The position numbers were made by a program, and so were the translations under genes. From an uncultured Rhizobiaceae group bacterium (GTDB taxonomy: Bacteria > Pseudomonadota > Alphaproteobacteria > Rhizobiales > Rhizobiaceae), in assembly GCA_937930845.1 (NCBI GenBank), contig CALHBJ010000008.1:302762-366761 (forward strand): a stretch of DNA of 64,000 bases. The letters run 5' to 3'. The notes below the pieces were generated by a model. The model did not search any database. It saw only the letters and a program-made list of their open reading frames with translations, and was not told where the DNA came from. How positions within the stretch are numbered: position 1 is the stretch's first letter; each line of letters opens with the position of its first letter. Of the stretch, positions 53,732-62,038 are shown piece by piece.

Positions 53732-54061
53732 TCAGGCGTTGATAAGTTGGACATCCAAAGCAGTGCCGCCGTCAACAATTTCCAACAAACGATCAATGTT
53801 GGGGTGCGCTCCAGGGCAGTTCCTCGCGTCTGCGGTATGCTCCGCGAAAACTGCAATCCCATGGGCTGCCGCTTGAGCATCGATAGTTCCAAAAGTTTGG
53901 CTTAGATATTGATAGACGACGAGCGAACCCTGCTTGCCAGGCTGATTTTCGATTGAAGCAACAATTTTGCCAGTTGCATCAGTCAGGTCGATGCGGATTA
54001 GATCTTCGACTGTTGGCAGAAGTTGCAGATTATCTTTGAACGAAGCAGTGGGTTGGATCAT
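53732..54061 (-). CDS. Small DUF2322-like protein
   Basis: From ATG 54061 (AAGGAA 8 nt upstream) a 109-aa cytoplasmic protein. It has FKDNLQLLPTVEDLIRIDLTD, ENQPGKQGSLVVYQYLSQTF, IAVFAEHTADARNCPGAHPN and IDRLLEIVDGG. The KQGSL-x-VY and EHTADAR-x-x-PG-HPNIDRL motifs match, from memory, the DUF2322 family, whose function is unknown. The frame opens upstream to 54121, but the better ribosome-binding site supports 54061. Intact despite the surrounding IS debris. Confidence 0.72.
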   Translation of the reverse strand: MIQPTASFKDNLQLLPTVEDLIRIDLTDATGKIVASIENQPGKQGSLVVYQYLSQTFGTIDAQAAAHGIAVFAEHTADARNCPGAHPNIDRLLEIVDGGTALDVQLINA

Positions 54062-54461
54062 CGACTGTTCCTTAGTTGGGTAAAACTTAGCCTCTTCGAT
54101 AGCAGCTTTGGTCCGTAGCAACCATTGATCCTTGCATCGTGCCTTGTTCCCACGACTTCAATTTTTAACGCAATGACTGCCCACGATTGCTGTTGCTGAT
54201 GTTCGACAATTCCACACAGTATGGCCGTTTGCAGTCGTTATGTTTTCAAATCTAGATCAGGTTAGCAGACGTTGTGAGCATTAAAGTTCGAATTCGACTG
54301 AATGAGACGGTAGGTGGAGAAATACTTATATTGCGTGTAAGTCGCGCAAAATAATGATCAAACACAAAAAAATAATTTTGTGCAAGGCTGAATATATCAG
54401 CGACAAAGTAATGGTTCTAATCCATGCTTGCTTGAAGATTGGATGGAACAGAAGAATTTTC
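54062..54461. other. 400-bp gene-free stretch before the KAS III operon
   Basis: No gene recognised. It should contain the promoters for the leftward DUF2322-like gene and the rightward KAS III operon. The KAS III frame is open back to ATG 54354, but those 36 residues do not look like the family. Base composition becomes AT-rich toward the right end. Confidence 0.4.
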
Positions 54462-55469
54462 ATGGATTTTAAGAGAAAGAAAACGGGAAATTTTCAGATT
54501 ATTGGAACCGGACGCGCGTTACCTTCTAAGTTGGTACAGTCTTCCGAATTAGATGAAATTCATGGTTTCGATCACGGATACCTGAAATCTAAAACTGGTG
54601 TATTGAACAGGTACTTTTGCAATAACGAAACCCAAATTGATTTAGCTATTGCAGCAGCGAATTTGGCGATATCCAACGCGAGCATTGCTGCAGACAATAT
54701 TGATCTAATAATAAGCGCGTCTGCCGTTCCGTTCCAACCAATTCCTGCCACAGCGCCAGCCATTCAACGTGGGCTGGGTATAGGCGATGGGAATTGTTTT
54801 GCAATGGACATCAATTGCACATGTTTGGGTTTTCCTGCAGCACTGCACTTTGCAAATGGAATCAGCGGCGATGGGAGCTATTCCAATATATTGATAGTTT
54901 GTTCAGAGCTTGCGTCACGCGGTTTGCCTTGGAAGACGCAGCCAGAGGTCGCTGGCTTATTTGGCGACGGCGCGGCGGCTGCAGTATTGAACGCTCAAGA
55001 TTCCTGCCCGCTATTTTCAGCGCTATTTGAAACACATTCGTCGGCATATGACAGTTGTTCACTGGCGGCAGGCGGCACTCGTTTTGATTTTGCAAAGCAG
55101 CCAGACATGTTCGCTGCGCACAGCCAGTTTACAATGGATGGGAAAGAACTCTTCCGCATAACTGCCAAGCACTTTAGCTCTTTCGTTGAGCAATTGCTCA
55201 CGTCAGCCGGATTACAGCGTCAGCATATCGACCGCGTTATCCCGCACCAAGCAAGTCCAAGCGCACTTGCTCATATGATCAAACTGTGCGGTTTTGAGTC
55301 GGAGCAGATCGTCAACATCGCTTCAGAAGTGGGCAACCAAATAGCGGCGTCTATTCCCTTCACGCTCGACTACGCCAGCGAGAAGGGGCTTATAAAGAAG
55401 GGCGACCAAATTTTGATGTTAGGCACCTCCGCGGGCGTTTCCTTTGGTGGAATTGCGATGGAATATTGA
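54462..55469 (+). CDS. 3-oxoacyl-ACP synthase III-like condensing enzyme
   Basis: From ATG 54462 a 335-aa thiolase-fold enzyme with FabH-type organisation: IIGTGRALPSKLVQSSEL, IDLIISASAVPFQPIPATA, active-site Cys121 in NCTCLGFPAAL, His262 in IPHQASPSAL and Asn292 in EVGNQIAASIPF, completing the Cys-His-Asn triad. It would condense an acyl thioester with malonyl-ACP/CoA or a second acyl chain (OleA-like head-to-head is possible). It starts a four-gene operon with overlapping junctions (SDR, MBL hydrolase, adenylate-forming enzyme), so a specialised rather than housekeeping role is likely. Confidence 0.87.
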   Translation: MDFKRKKTGNFQIIGTGRALPSKLVQSSELDEIHGFDHGYLKSKTGVLNRYFCNNETQIDLAIAAANLAISNASIAADNIDLIISASAVPFQPIPATAPAIQRGLGIGDGNCFAMDINCTCLGFPAALHFANGISGDGSYSNILIVCSELASRGLPWKTQPEVAGLFGDGAAAAVLNAQDSCPLFSALFETHSSAYDSCSLAAGGTRFDFAKQPDMFAAHSQFTMDGKELFRITAKHFSSFVEQLLTSAGLQRQHIDRVIPHQASPSALAHMIKLCGFESEQIVNIASEVGNQIAASIPFTLDYASEKGLIKKGDQILMLGTSAGVSFGGIAMEY

Positions 55470-55471
55470 GT

Positions 55472-56446
55472 GTGAGCCGGGTTCTTGTCACAGGCGCGAC
55501 GGGTTTTTTGGGAGGTGCGGTGGTGCGGCATCTGGCGAGGGAGAAAATTGATGTTGTTGCCACGGGGCGCAATGCGCAATTGCTGGCTCAGCTCCCCGTT
55601 TCGGATAGGGATCGGTTCGTATGGGATATAGCCGAACCTTTAAATGAAAAATTGTTGGCGACACTCAACAACGTAACGGCAATCGTTCACTGCGCTGCTT
55701 TTTCCTCCGCTTGGGGTGATCTGCGCCATTTTTGGAATGCCAATGTTGAAGGCACACAAAACTGTATCGACGTGGCATCGAAACTGGGAGTGGATCATTT
55801 CATTCAGGTGTCCACACCTGCGGTCTACTTTAAATTCGAGGACCAGGTTAGTATTGCCGAAACGCAATCCCTGCCCAAACCTATCAACACTTACGCTGAA
55901 ACCAAAGCAATCGCGGAGAAACGTGTCCGAGAAAGTGGTGTCTCGTTCAGCATCCTTCGTCCCAGAGGTATCTATGGTGCCGGCGATGCCGCATTGCTGC
56001 CGAGGCTCTTGAAAGCCGCAGCAACCGGGCCACTGCCGCGCTTCCGCAACGGTGTTTCCCAGACGGATATCACCCATGTGGAGGATGTCGTCTCAGCCAT
56101 TTTGGCAACGTTAAAGGCGAATGCGACTGGCGAAGTGTTCAATATCTCCGGCGGTGTGGCTTTGCCGATCGAAGAAATCGTCGAAAAGGCTTGTGCGGCC
56201 AGTGACATAGCGTTGCGATGGCGTAACCTGCCGATTAGACCGACCTTGGCGGCTGTGCGACTGAACGAAGGTATCGCGAGACTGCGCAAGAACCAACCCG
56301 AACCGAGGGTGACGGCGTATGGGTTGGGAATTTTTGCCTACAGCCAGACACTAAATATTTCCAAAGCAAAGAGACTGCTCAACTGGCAGCCTCAAATATC
56401 TTTTGACGAAGGGTTGGCTCTTACATTCAGCGAGCCAATCGTATGA
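55472..56446 (+). CDS. NAD(P)-dependent SDR / 3-beta-HSD-like oxidoreductase
   Basis: About 324 aa from GTG 55472 (a TTG at 55466 overlapping the previous stop is the other choice). It is an extended SDR: VLVTGATGFLGGAVVRHL at the N-terminus, STPAVYF as serine site, YAETKAIAE with the YxxxK pair, then ILRPRGIYGAGDAALLPRLL typical of 3-beta-hydroxysteroid dehydrogenase-like proteins, including OleD-type reductases. It would reduce the beta-keto product of the preceding condensing enzyme. Its stop overlaps the next start by 4 bp (ATGA). Confidence 0.82.
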   Translation: MSRVLVTGATGFLGGAVVRHLAREKIDVVATGRNAQLLAQLPVSDRDRFVWDIAEPLNEKLLATLNNVTAIVHCAAFSSAWGDLRHFWNANVEGTQNCIDVASKLGVDHFIQVSTPAVYFKFEDQVSIAETQSLPKPINTYAETKAIAEKRVRESGVSFSILRPRGIYGAGDAALLPRLLKAAATGPLPRFRNGVSQTDITHVEDVVSAILATLKANATGEVFNISGGVALPIEEIVEKACAASDIALRWRNLPIRPTLAAVRLNEGIARLRKNQPEPRVTAYGLGIFAYSQTLNISKAKRLLNWQPQISFDEGLALTFSEPIV

Positions 56447-57282
56447 CGCGACCCGATCCAGCCTTTTTCACCAGCTCCATCATGCCTGTTATGCGCGGGC
56501 TTGTGCTTAAAGGTGGGGGGCGAAAGATTGTGCCGCTACGCGTCAGAATTGGATATTTTCATCATGCAAAATTGGGACATACGCTAATTGATACGGGCTA
56601 CAGCAAACACGTTTTCAGCCGCACTAAACATGATTGGTTTTTGAAACTTTACGGGCTTTTGTTGCGCCCCAAAATCATCAACGATAAGCCGCTTCAAAAC
56701 GGCTTATTACGGCTGGGCTTGCAGCCGAGTGATATTGATACCGTTATCATCACACATTTTCATGCAGACCATATCGGTGGGCTGCGTGACCTGCCGCAGG
56801 CAAAAATTCTGTGTTCTAAGGCGGCGTGGCAAAGCCTGCAGGCCAATACAAGAGTTTCCAATGCGCTGGAAGGCGTCTACCCAACATTGCTTTCCAGTGA
56901 TTTTGAAACACGCCTGTCATTCATAGAAAACGAAGGCGCCGAATCAATCACGGAAGATGGCTATGATCTCGCGGGAGACGGCTCGCTGATCGCCATTGCT
57001 TTACCCGGCCATCTTGAAGGGCAAATCGGGCTTTTATTTCCTAAAGCCGATCCCCCCTTTCTTTATGCGGCAGACGTGCAATGGACGCATGAAGCTCTAT
57101 CGCAAAACAAGCTGCCGGGCTTTCCGGCCAATCGAATATATCACAACTATGACGAAGCCATGGGAAGTGTTGCAAAGGTTCGGGGCTACATGAAGCGCGG
57201 TGTGGATGTGCTGCTGTGCCACGATTGGCACATGCACGACCGCGATATCGATCAAGATATTCAAGCCAGCGGTGTAGAGTGA
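56443..57282 (+). CDS. MBL-fold metallohydrolase
   Basis: A 279-aa metallo-beta-lactamase-fold enzyme with HFHADHIGG (His105, His107, Asp109, His110), a third metal ligand in ALPGHLEGQIGLL, the bridging aspartate in FLYAADVQW and the last histidine in LLCHDWH. It hydrolyses an ester, thioester or lactone; members of the N-acyl homoserine lactonase type are similar in motif layout. Overlapping junctions on both sides (ATGA, TGATG) couple it to the SDR and the adenylate-forming gene, so its substrate is probably an acyl intermediate of this pathway. Confidence 0.87.
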   Translation: MTRPDPAFFTSSIMPVMRGLVLKGGGRKIVPLRVRIGYFHHAKLGHTLIDTGYSKHVFSRTKHDWFLKLYGLLLRPKIINDKPLQNGLLRLGLQPSDIDTVIITHFHADHIGGLRDLPQAKILCSKAAWQSLQANTRVSNALEGVYPTLLSSDFETRLSFIENEGAESITEDGYDLAGDGSLIAIALPGHLEGQIGLLFPKADPPFLYAADVQWTHEALSQNKLPGFPANRIYHNYDEAMGSVAKVRGYMKRGVDVLLCHDWHMHDRDIDQDIQASGVE

Positions 57283-58553
57283 TGGAGGCGTTCAGCCTAT
57301 TTCACGCACTGAACTCATACCTGCGCGTTCGGGTGTTCCCGCTAAAGCACCGCAACGCTAGGTCAGTTGAAATCTGGCAAAACAAGCGCTTGTCCGACTG
57401 GATCAAAAAGCATGTCAGTGCGGTGCCTGCGTTTCGCGTGACTGCGCAGGACGACGCTGGGCTGAGCAACTTTCCTGTCATGACCAAAGCCGATCTGATG
57501 GCGAATTTTGCCGGATACAACAACGCAGGCATTTCAGCAGAACAGGGCTGGGAGGCCTTTGCAGGTCCGAAGCAAATCGGGCGTTACACCGTGGGAGCCA
57601 GCACGGGGACAAGTGGTAACCGAGGTCTGTTTGTCATCTCGCAGAAGGAGCGTTTTCGATGGCTGGGTGCCATTTTGGCAAAAGCCGTACCAGATTTCTG
57701 GCGGTACAAAGACCGCGTTGCCGTTATGCTGCCGCTCGACACGCCGCTCTACGATACAGCCAACAAAACCAGCCACTTGCAGCTGAAGTTCTTTGACACG
57801 AGTAAACCACTCAACAGCTTGACCAACGATCTGATACAGTTTGCCCCTACGATTCTTATTGCACCACCGCGTGTCTTGCGTCGATTGGTGGAAAGCAAAG
57901 TGGCTGTATCGCCAAGGGCAGTGTTTTCCGCCGCAGAGAAGCTGGAGGAGTTCGATAGGCAGATCATTGAGGACGGTTTTCACATAAGCTTGCGTGAAAT
58001 CTACATGGCGAGTGAGGGACTGCTTGCGGTTTCGTGCAAAGACGGGCGATTGCACCTGAGCGAAGACTGCATGCATTTCGAATTGGAAGAAGTGGGTGAC
58101 GGTTTGGTCTCGCCAATCATTTCAGACTTCAGCCGCACAACTCAGATTATGATGCGTTACCGAATGAATGATCTGTTGCGCATGGATGTTATGCCATGCA
58201 CATGCGGTTCGCCCCTGCGCGTGGTGAGTGAAGTGATCGGTCGCATGGACGATATATTCCATCTTGCCAATGGCAATGGACATGCGGTTGAGGTCATGCC
58301 CGACATAATTCGAAACGCTATCGTGGATACTGATCGAACCATTAAAGACTTCCGTGTTATTCAAAGCGCGTCCAACAAAATCGAACTTTTATTGGATCGA
58401 AGCTGCACCCCGGAATTAGCCAATAAAGCGCGCGCGCAATTGGTTAGTCTGTTCGCAAAGCATCGGTGTGAGCCAAGTGTTACGATAGTTTTTGCCGATC
58501 TGAGCAAGCCGACCCGCGGCAAACTTCGTCGGGTGGAGTGTCGATTAAAATGA
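57282..58553 (+). CDS. Adenylate-forming enzyme (coenzyme F390 synthetase/PaaK-like)
   Basis: From ATG 57282 (TGATG overlap with the MBL gene) a 423-aa ANL-superfamily protein of the F390-synthetase/PaaK branch. The phosphate-binding loop is GASTGTSGNRGLFVIS (about 105-120), the adenine-binding strand is IYMASEGLLAV, the ribose aspartate region is YRMNDLLRMD, with a CTCGSP motif like the metal-binding loop of PaaK enzymes, and the C-terminal lid ends with KPTRGKLRRVE. It probably activates a carboxylic acid as acyl-adenylate or thioester. The true substrate is unknown. The longer frame from 57216 lies within the MBL gene and is rejected. Confidence 0.82.
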   Translation: MEAFSLFHALNSYLRVRVFPLKHRNARSVEIWQNKRLSDWIKKHVSAVPAFRVTAQDDAGLSNFPVMTKADLMANFAGYNNAGISAEQGWEAFAGPKQIGRYTVGASTGTSGNRGLFVISQKERFRWLGAILAKAVPDFWRYKDRVAVMLPLDTPLYDTANKTSHLQLKFFDTSKPLNSLTNDLIQFAPTILIAPPRVLRRLVESKVAVSPRAVFSAAEKLEEFDRQIIEDGFHISLREIYMASEGLLAVSCKDGRLHLSEDCMHFELEEVGDGLVSPIISDFSRTTQIMMRYRMNDLLRMDVMPCTCGSPLRVVSEVIGRMDDIFHLANGNGHAVEVMPDIIRNAIVDTDRTIKDFRVIQSASNKIELLLDRSCTPELANKARAQLVSLFAKHRCEPSVTIVFADLSKPTRGKLRRVECRLK

Positions 58554-58604
58554 AGATGACAAACCCTGTGTCCGTGCCCCATCCAATCCGACCATGAGTG
58601 AAAC

Positions 58605-59554
58605 ATGACCCAGCAAATCAAGAAAATTCTCGTGACAGGGGGTGCTGGCTTTCTTGGGTCGCATTTGTGCAGACGCCTCATCGGTGAAGGGTACAGCGTT
58701 GTTTGCACTGGTAATTTTCGACCGGAACGGCAACTAATGCCGAGAAATCCGTCAACCGCAAGTGTTTTGCGTTGTTGAAGCACGATGTGACCTAACCGCT
58801 GTTCGCAGAAGTTGACGAGATATACAATTTCGCTTGTCCTGCATCGCCTGTCCAATACCAACGAGATCCTGTGAATACGGTTCGAACTAATGTTCGGTGC
58901 AATCAATTTGTTGGAACTCGCCAAAACTCTACAGTGCCAGATTCTTCAAGCATCCACATCGGAAGTCTATGGTGACCCCGCAGTTCATCCGCAAACCGAA
59001 GACTATTGGGGCAACGTAAATCCCATCGGGATCCGCTCTTGCTACGACGAGGGCAAGCGTTGCGCAGAAACTTTGTTCTTCGATTACCACCGCCAATATG
59101 GCGTCGATATAAAAGTAGCGCGAATTTTCAACACCTACGGCCCACGCATGCACCAACGCGATGGTCGAGTGGTTTCAAATTTCGTGGTGCTGGCTCTTCA
59201 AAACAAAAAAAATCAGCATCCACGGCAATGGCACCCAAACGCGGTCGTTTTGCTATGTCGATGGGTTGGTTGATGAACAGTTCTGATGAAATTAGCGGTC
59301 CGATCAATATTGGCAACCCAAATGAAATTTCGATCCAGCAATTGGCGGAACGGATCATTGACCTTACGGGATCACGTTCTCAGATCGTATTCCACCCACT
59401 GCCACAAGATGATCCTTTGCGCCGCCGACCAGATGTTTCCCGCGCTCGTTCAGACTTGGGCTGGGAGCCAAGAGTAGCGCTTGACGATGGTTTAATGCAA
59501 ACAATCGCATATTTTGAAGACTTGCTGGCTCGCCATAACAGTCCGGTCGGCTAA
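58605..59554 (+). pseudogene. UDP-glucuronate decarboxylase (UDP-xylose synthase) pseudogene
   Basis: The sequence starts ATG 58605 with [20 protein letters not shown], as in UXS enzymes, but the coding frame changes repeatedly. It shifts between about 58715 and 58785. A TAA stop lies at 58793 where PLF-AEVDEIYNFACPASP is otherwise well kept. Another shift is near 58885 before [11 protein letters not shown], then one in an A-run near 59205, and one with a small deletion near 59268. The intact central piece has [25 protein letters not shown] and [12 protein letters not shown] with the YxxxK pair. The C-terminal piece ([23 protein letters not shown]) is clear. The gene is dead by at least five lesions but still highly recognisable. 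Confidence 0.9.
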
Positions 59555-59582
59555 CGCTGTGACGTTACCATACAAGCGTACG

Positions 59583-60623
59583 TCAAGCACAAGCAGCATG
59601 AATTTCTATGATGATATCGCGCACTGATTTGGTGACTTCCCAATTGGGATAGTGCGTCTGCATTTTTGTCAGGTCCGAGTAATAGCAAATGTGATCGCCG
59701 GACCGGTGCTGGTCGATGTAGTCATACTGCATCGGCTTTCCTGAAACTTCGCTGGCGATCTCAAACGCTTCAAGAACGGAAATTGAATTTTCTTTCCCGC
59801 CGCCGATATTATATACCTGCGCGATGCGCGGTGCGTCGATGAACTGCGCAATAAAGGAGGCCACATCAGCGCTGTGAATGTTGTCGCGCACCTGTTTCCC
59901 CTTATAGCCGAAGACAGTGTATTTGCGCCCTTTAACGTTGCAGCGCACAAGGTGGCTTAGAAAACCATGCAATTCCACGCCAGCATGATTGGGGCCTGTT
60001 AGGCACCCACCGCGCAAGGTGCACGTTGGCATATCGAAATAACGGCCATATTCCTGCACCATCACATCGGCTGCCACCTTTGAAGCCCCGAATATCGAAT
60101 GTTTGCTTTGGTCAATGCTGAACGTCTCTGCAATTCCGCGGGCGTAGATTGGGTCGTCGTAGTCCCACCGTGTCTCGGATTCAATCAGGCTGATATCGTT
60201 TGGTGCATCGCCGTAAACCTTGTTGGTACTCATATGCACAAATGGCGCTTCCTTTAAATGCTTGCGGCATGCTTCCAGCACGTTCAGAGTGCCACCTGCG
60301 TTGATATCGAAATCATCGAATGGGCGACTGGCGGCCAGATCGTGGCTTGGCTGTGCAGCACAATGGACGATGGCATCCGGCTTGATCTTCTTAATCAAAG
60401 CGTCCACCCCACCGCGGTCGCGGATATCGACTTCATGGTGCTCAAAAGTCTTTAAGTCGGAAAGCAAGCGCCGCTGGTTCCATCGGGTATCACCGGGAGA
60501 GCCAAAAAAATCGGCGCGCATGTTGTTATCCAACCCATGCACCTGCCAGCCAGCAAAAGCGAACATGGTCACGACTTCGGAGCCGATCAGGCCGGATGAT
60601 CCCGTGACAAACAATCGCTTCAT
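59583..60623 (-). CDS. NAD-dependent sugar-nucleotide epimerase (CDP-paratose 2-epimerase-like)
   Basis: A 346-aa extended [19 protein letters not shown], then [13 protein letters not shown] with GDTRWN, a motif arrangement typical of CDP-paratose/CDP-tyvelose 2-epimerases. It also has the NKVYGDAPN site region, [13 protein letters not shown] carrying an atypical F-G-A-S-K version of YxxxK, and the end [18 protein letters not shown]. The usual catalytic tyrosine appears as Phe in KHSIFGASK, as also seen in some tyvelose epimerase relatives. It is transcribed leftward, opposite to its neighbours. No other CDP-dideoxyhexose genes are in the window, so the actual substrate is uncertain. Confidence 0.8.
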   Translation of the reverse strand: MKRLFVTGSSGLIGSEVVTMFAFAGWQVHGLDNNMRADFFGSPGDTRWNQRRLLSDLKTFEHHEVDIRDRGGVDALIKKIKPDAIVHCAAQPSHDLAASRPFDDFDINAGGTLNVLEACRKHLKEAPFVHMSTNKVYGDAPNDISLIESETRWDYDDPIYARGIAETFSIDQSKHSIFGASKVAADVMVQEYGRYFDMPTCTLRGGCLTGPNHAGVELHGFLSHLVRCNVKGRKYTVFGYKGKQVRDNIHSADVASFIAQFIDAPRIAQVYNIGGGKENSISVLEAFEIASEVSGKPMQYDYIDQHRSGDHICYYSDLTKMQTHYPNWEVTKSVRDIIIEIHAACA

Positions 60624-60835
60624 AAATGCCCCTCGCGTAGCCGCCGTTTAGCCAAACAAATATCTGTATGCCAATATTAACCAGATAAACTTGAAAAACA
60701 TCCCGATAGAGTTAAACCCCAAAGTTAAAATATGCTTCGAATGTCTGTGCTTTCAGTTTTTCCGCACATTTTAAGCAAAGAAAGTAAACCACGAATAGAC
60801 ATTAAGTCTGATTTGGAAAAAGACAGGTTTCAAAC

Positions 60836-62038
60836 ATGATTGTAGCCTTCACCACGCCCGCGATGGGGCATGTAAAACCAATGTTGCCACTGTTGAAAGG
60901 TTTAGTGAAAAGCGGTCATGAGGTTGTTTGTTTTGGTCACACGAAATTCGACGCTGTCATCGGCGCGACAGGCGCCACCTTCCAAACCTATCCTGAAATT
61001 CAATACGACATCGACGCGCCAGACTTTAACTTGATCAAAATGGCGGCTGACCTGATCGATGCGTCAGAAACGATCTATCCTGCTTTGTTGAATCAAGTGA
61101 AAGCCTTAGCACCCTGTTTGATCGTACAAGACTTCATGGCGCTGTGGGGGAGCCGAATTGGAACTGACTTGAATATCCCGCGTGTCCACACCATCCCCAC
61201 CCTAGTTTTCAATCTGGAAACACAAAGGCAGATGCGGCGCGAAGACGGCATTCTAAAATTGGCGCGCGATTTGACCAAAGGTGTTCCCGCGCTCGTTCGA
61301 GCAAAGGTGAAATCCAAGTTCGCGGTATCGGTTCAGGAGACATTCGGCCTAGAGCGTTCTTGGCGAAGGCTAGCACCACCTGTTTGCGAATTGGTGTTTT
61401 GTATCGAGGCGCTACAAGTCGGCAATGCGGGAGGTGACGTGCCCCGCTACTACATCGGCCCATCTTATTCTCAAAGCGATGCGTCGGTTGCAGCGGTCAC
61501 ACGCAAATATGCCCTTATCACTTTTGGTACGCTGTCCAATAACGAGATCAACCGATTCAGGGCCGCTATTGAGGGTGCGTTTATGGCTGGATATTCGGTC
61601 GTCGCTCAATGCGGGAGCAAGGTGGATATTGACGATCTCAACCGTACTGCTCAGGCTTTGGAGAATAAGCATTCCGATCGGAAAATAGATATTGTAGAGT
61701 CCGTTCCTGATCTGGAATTGCTCATAGCTGAGGCTGCTCTCGTTATTCATCATGCCGGCATGGCAACGACTTGGGAAACAGTGAGACACAGCAAACCTGC
61801 TCTCTTCATTCCGACGATCGCTGATCAAAAAGTGCTTGCAACACAATTGGAAGCCAACGGTTTTGGTGTGCGTTTGGCTGCTGGTCAAGAATGCGATGCA
61901 CAGGCAATTGCGCAGGCGCTTAAGGTCGTTGAAACATATGATTATGAGTGGAGTAAAATTCAGGACTGGTTAGCGCGGGCTGGTGGCGAAACCGCAGGGG
62001 TAAAAATCATTCACGAAATTTTGGGGCAACACACGTGA
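60836..62038 (+). CDS. GT1-family (UGT/MGT-like) glycosyltransferase
   Basis: A 400-aa GT-B enzyme of the macrolide/UDP-glucuronosyl type: N-terminal VAFTTPAMGHVKPMLPLLKGL and the C-terminal nucleotide-sugar signature VIHHAGMATTWETVRHSKPALFIP with the H-A-G-x-x-T motif. A soluble protein without signal peptide. GT1 members in bacteria mostly glycosylate lipophilic small molecules, unlike the GT4 enzymes of the exopolysaccharide region. GACAGG lies before the ATG. Its stop overlaps the carbamoyltransferase start by 4 bp (GTGA), so the two act together. Confidence 0.9.
   Translation: MIVAFTTPAMGHVKPMLPLLKGLVKSGHEVVCFGHTKFDAVIGATGATFQTYPEIQYDIDAPDFNLIKMAADLIDASETIYPALLNQVKALAPCLIVQDFMALWGSRIGTDLNIPRVHTIPTLVFNLETQRQMRREDGILKLARDLTKGVPALVRAKVKSKFAVSVQETFGLERSWRRLAPPVCELVFCIEALQVGNAGGDVPRYYIGPSYSQSDASVAAVTRKYALITFGTLSNNEINRFRAAIEGAFMAGYSVVAQCGSKVDIDDLNRTAQALENKHSDRKIDIVESVPDLELLIAEAALVIHHAGMATTWETVRHSKPALFIPTIADQKVLATQLEANGFGVRLAAGQECDAQAIAQALKVVETYDYEWSKIQDWLARAGGETAGVKIIHEILGQHT

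Noticed and set aside
57216..57281. 22-residue N-terminal extension of the F390-synthetase-like protein
   Set aside because: It lies within the MBL gene; the TGATG junction at 57280-57284 is a standard coupled start.
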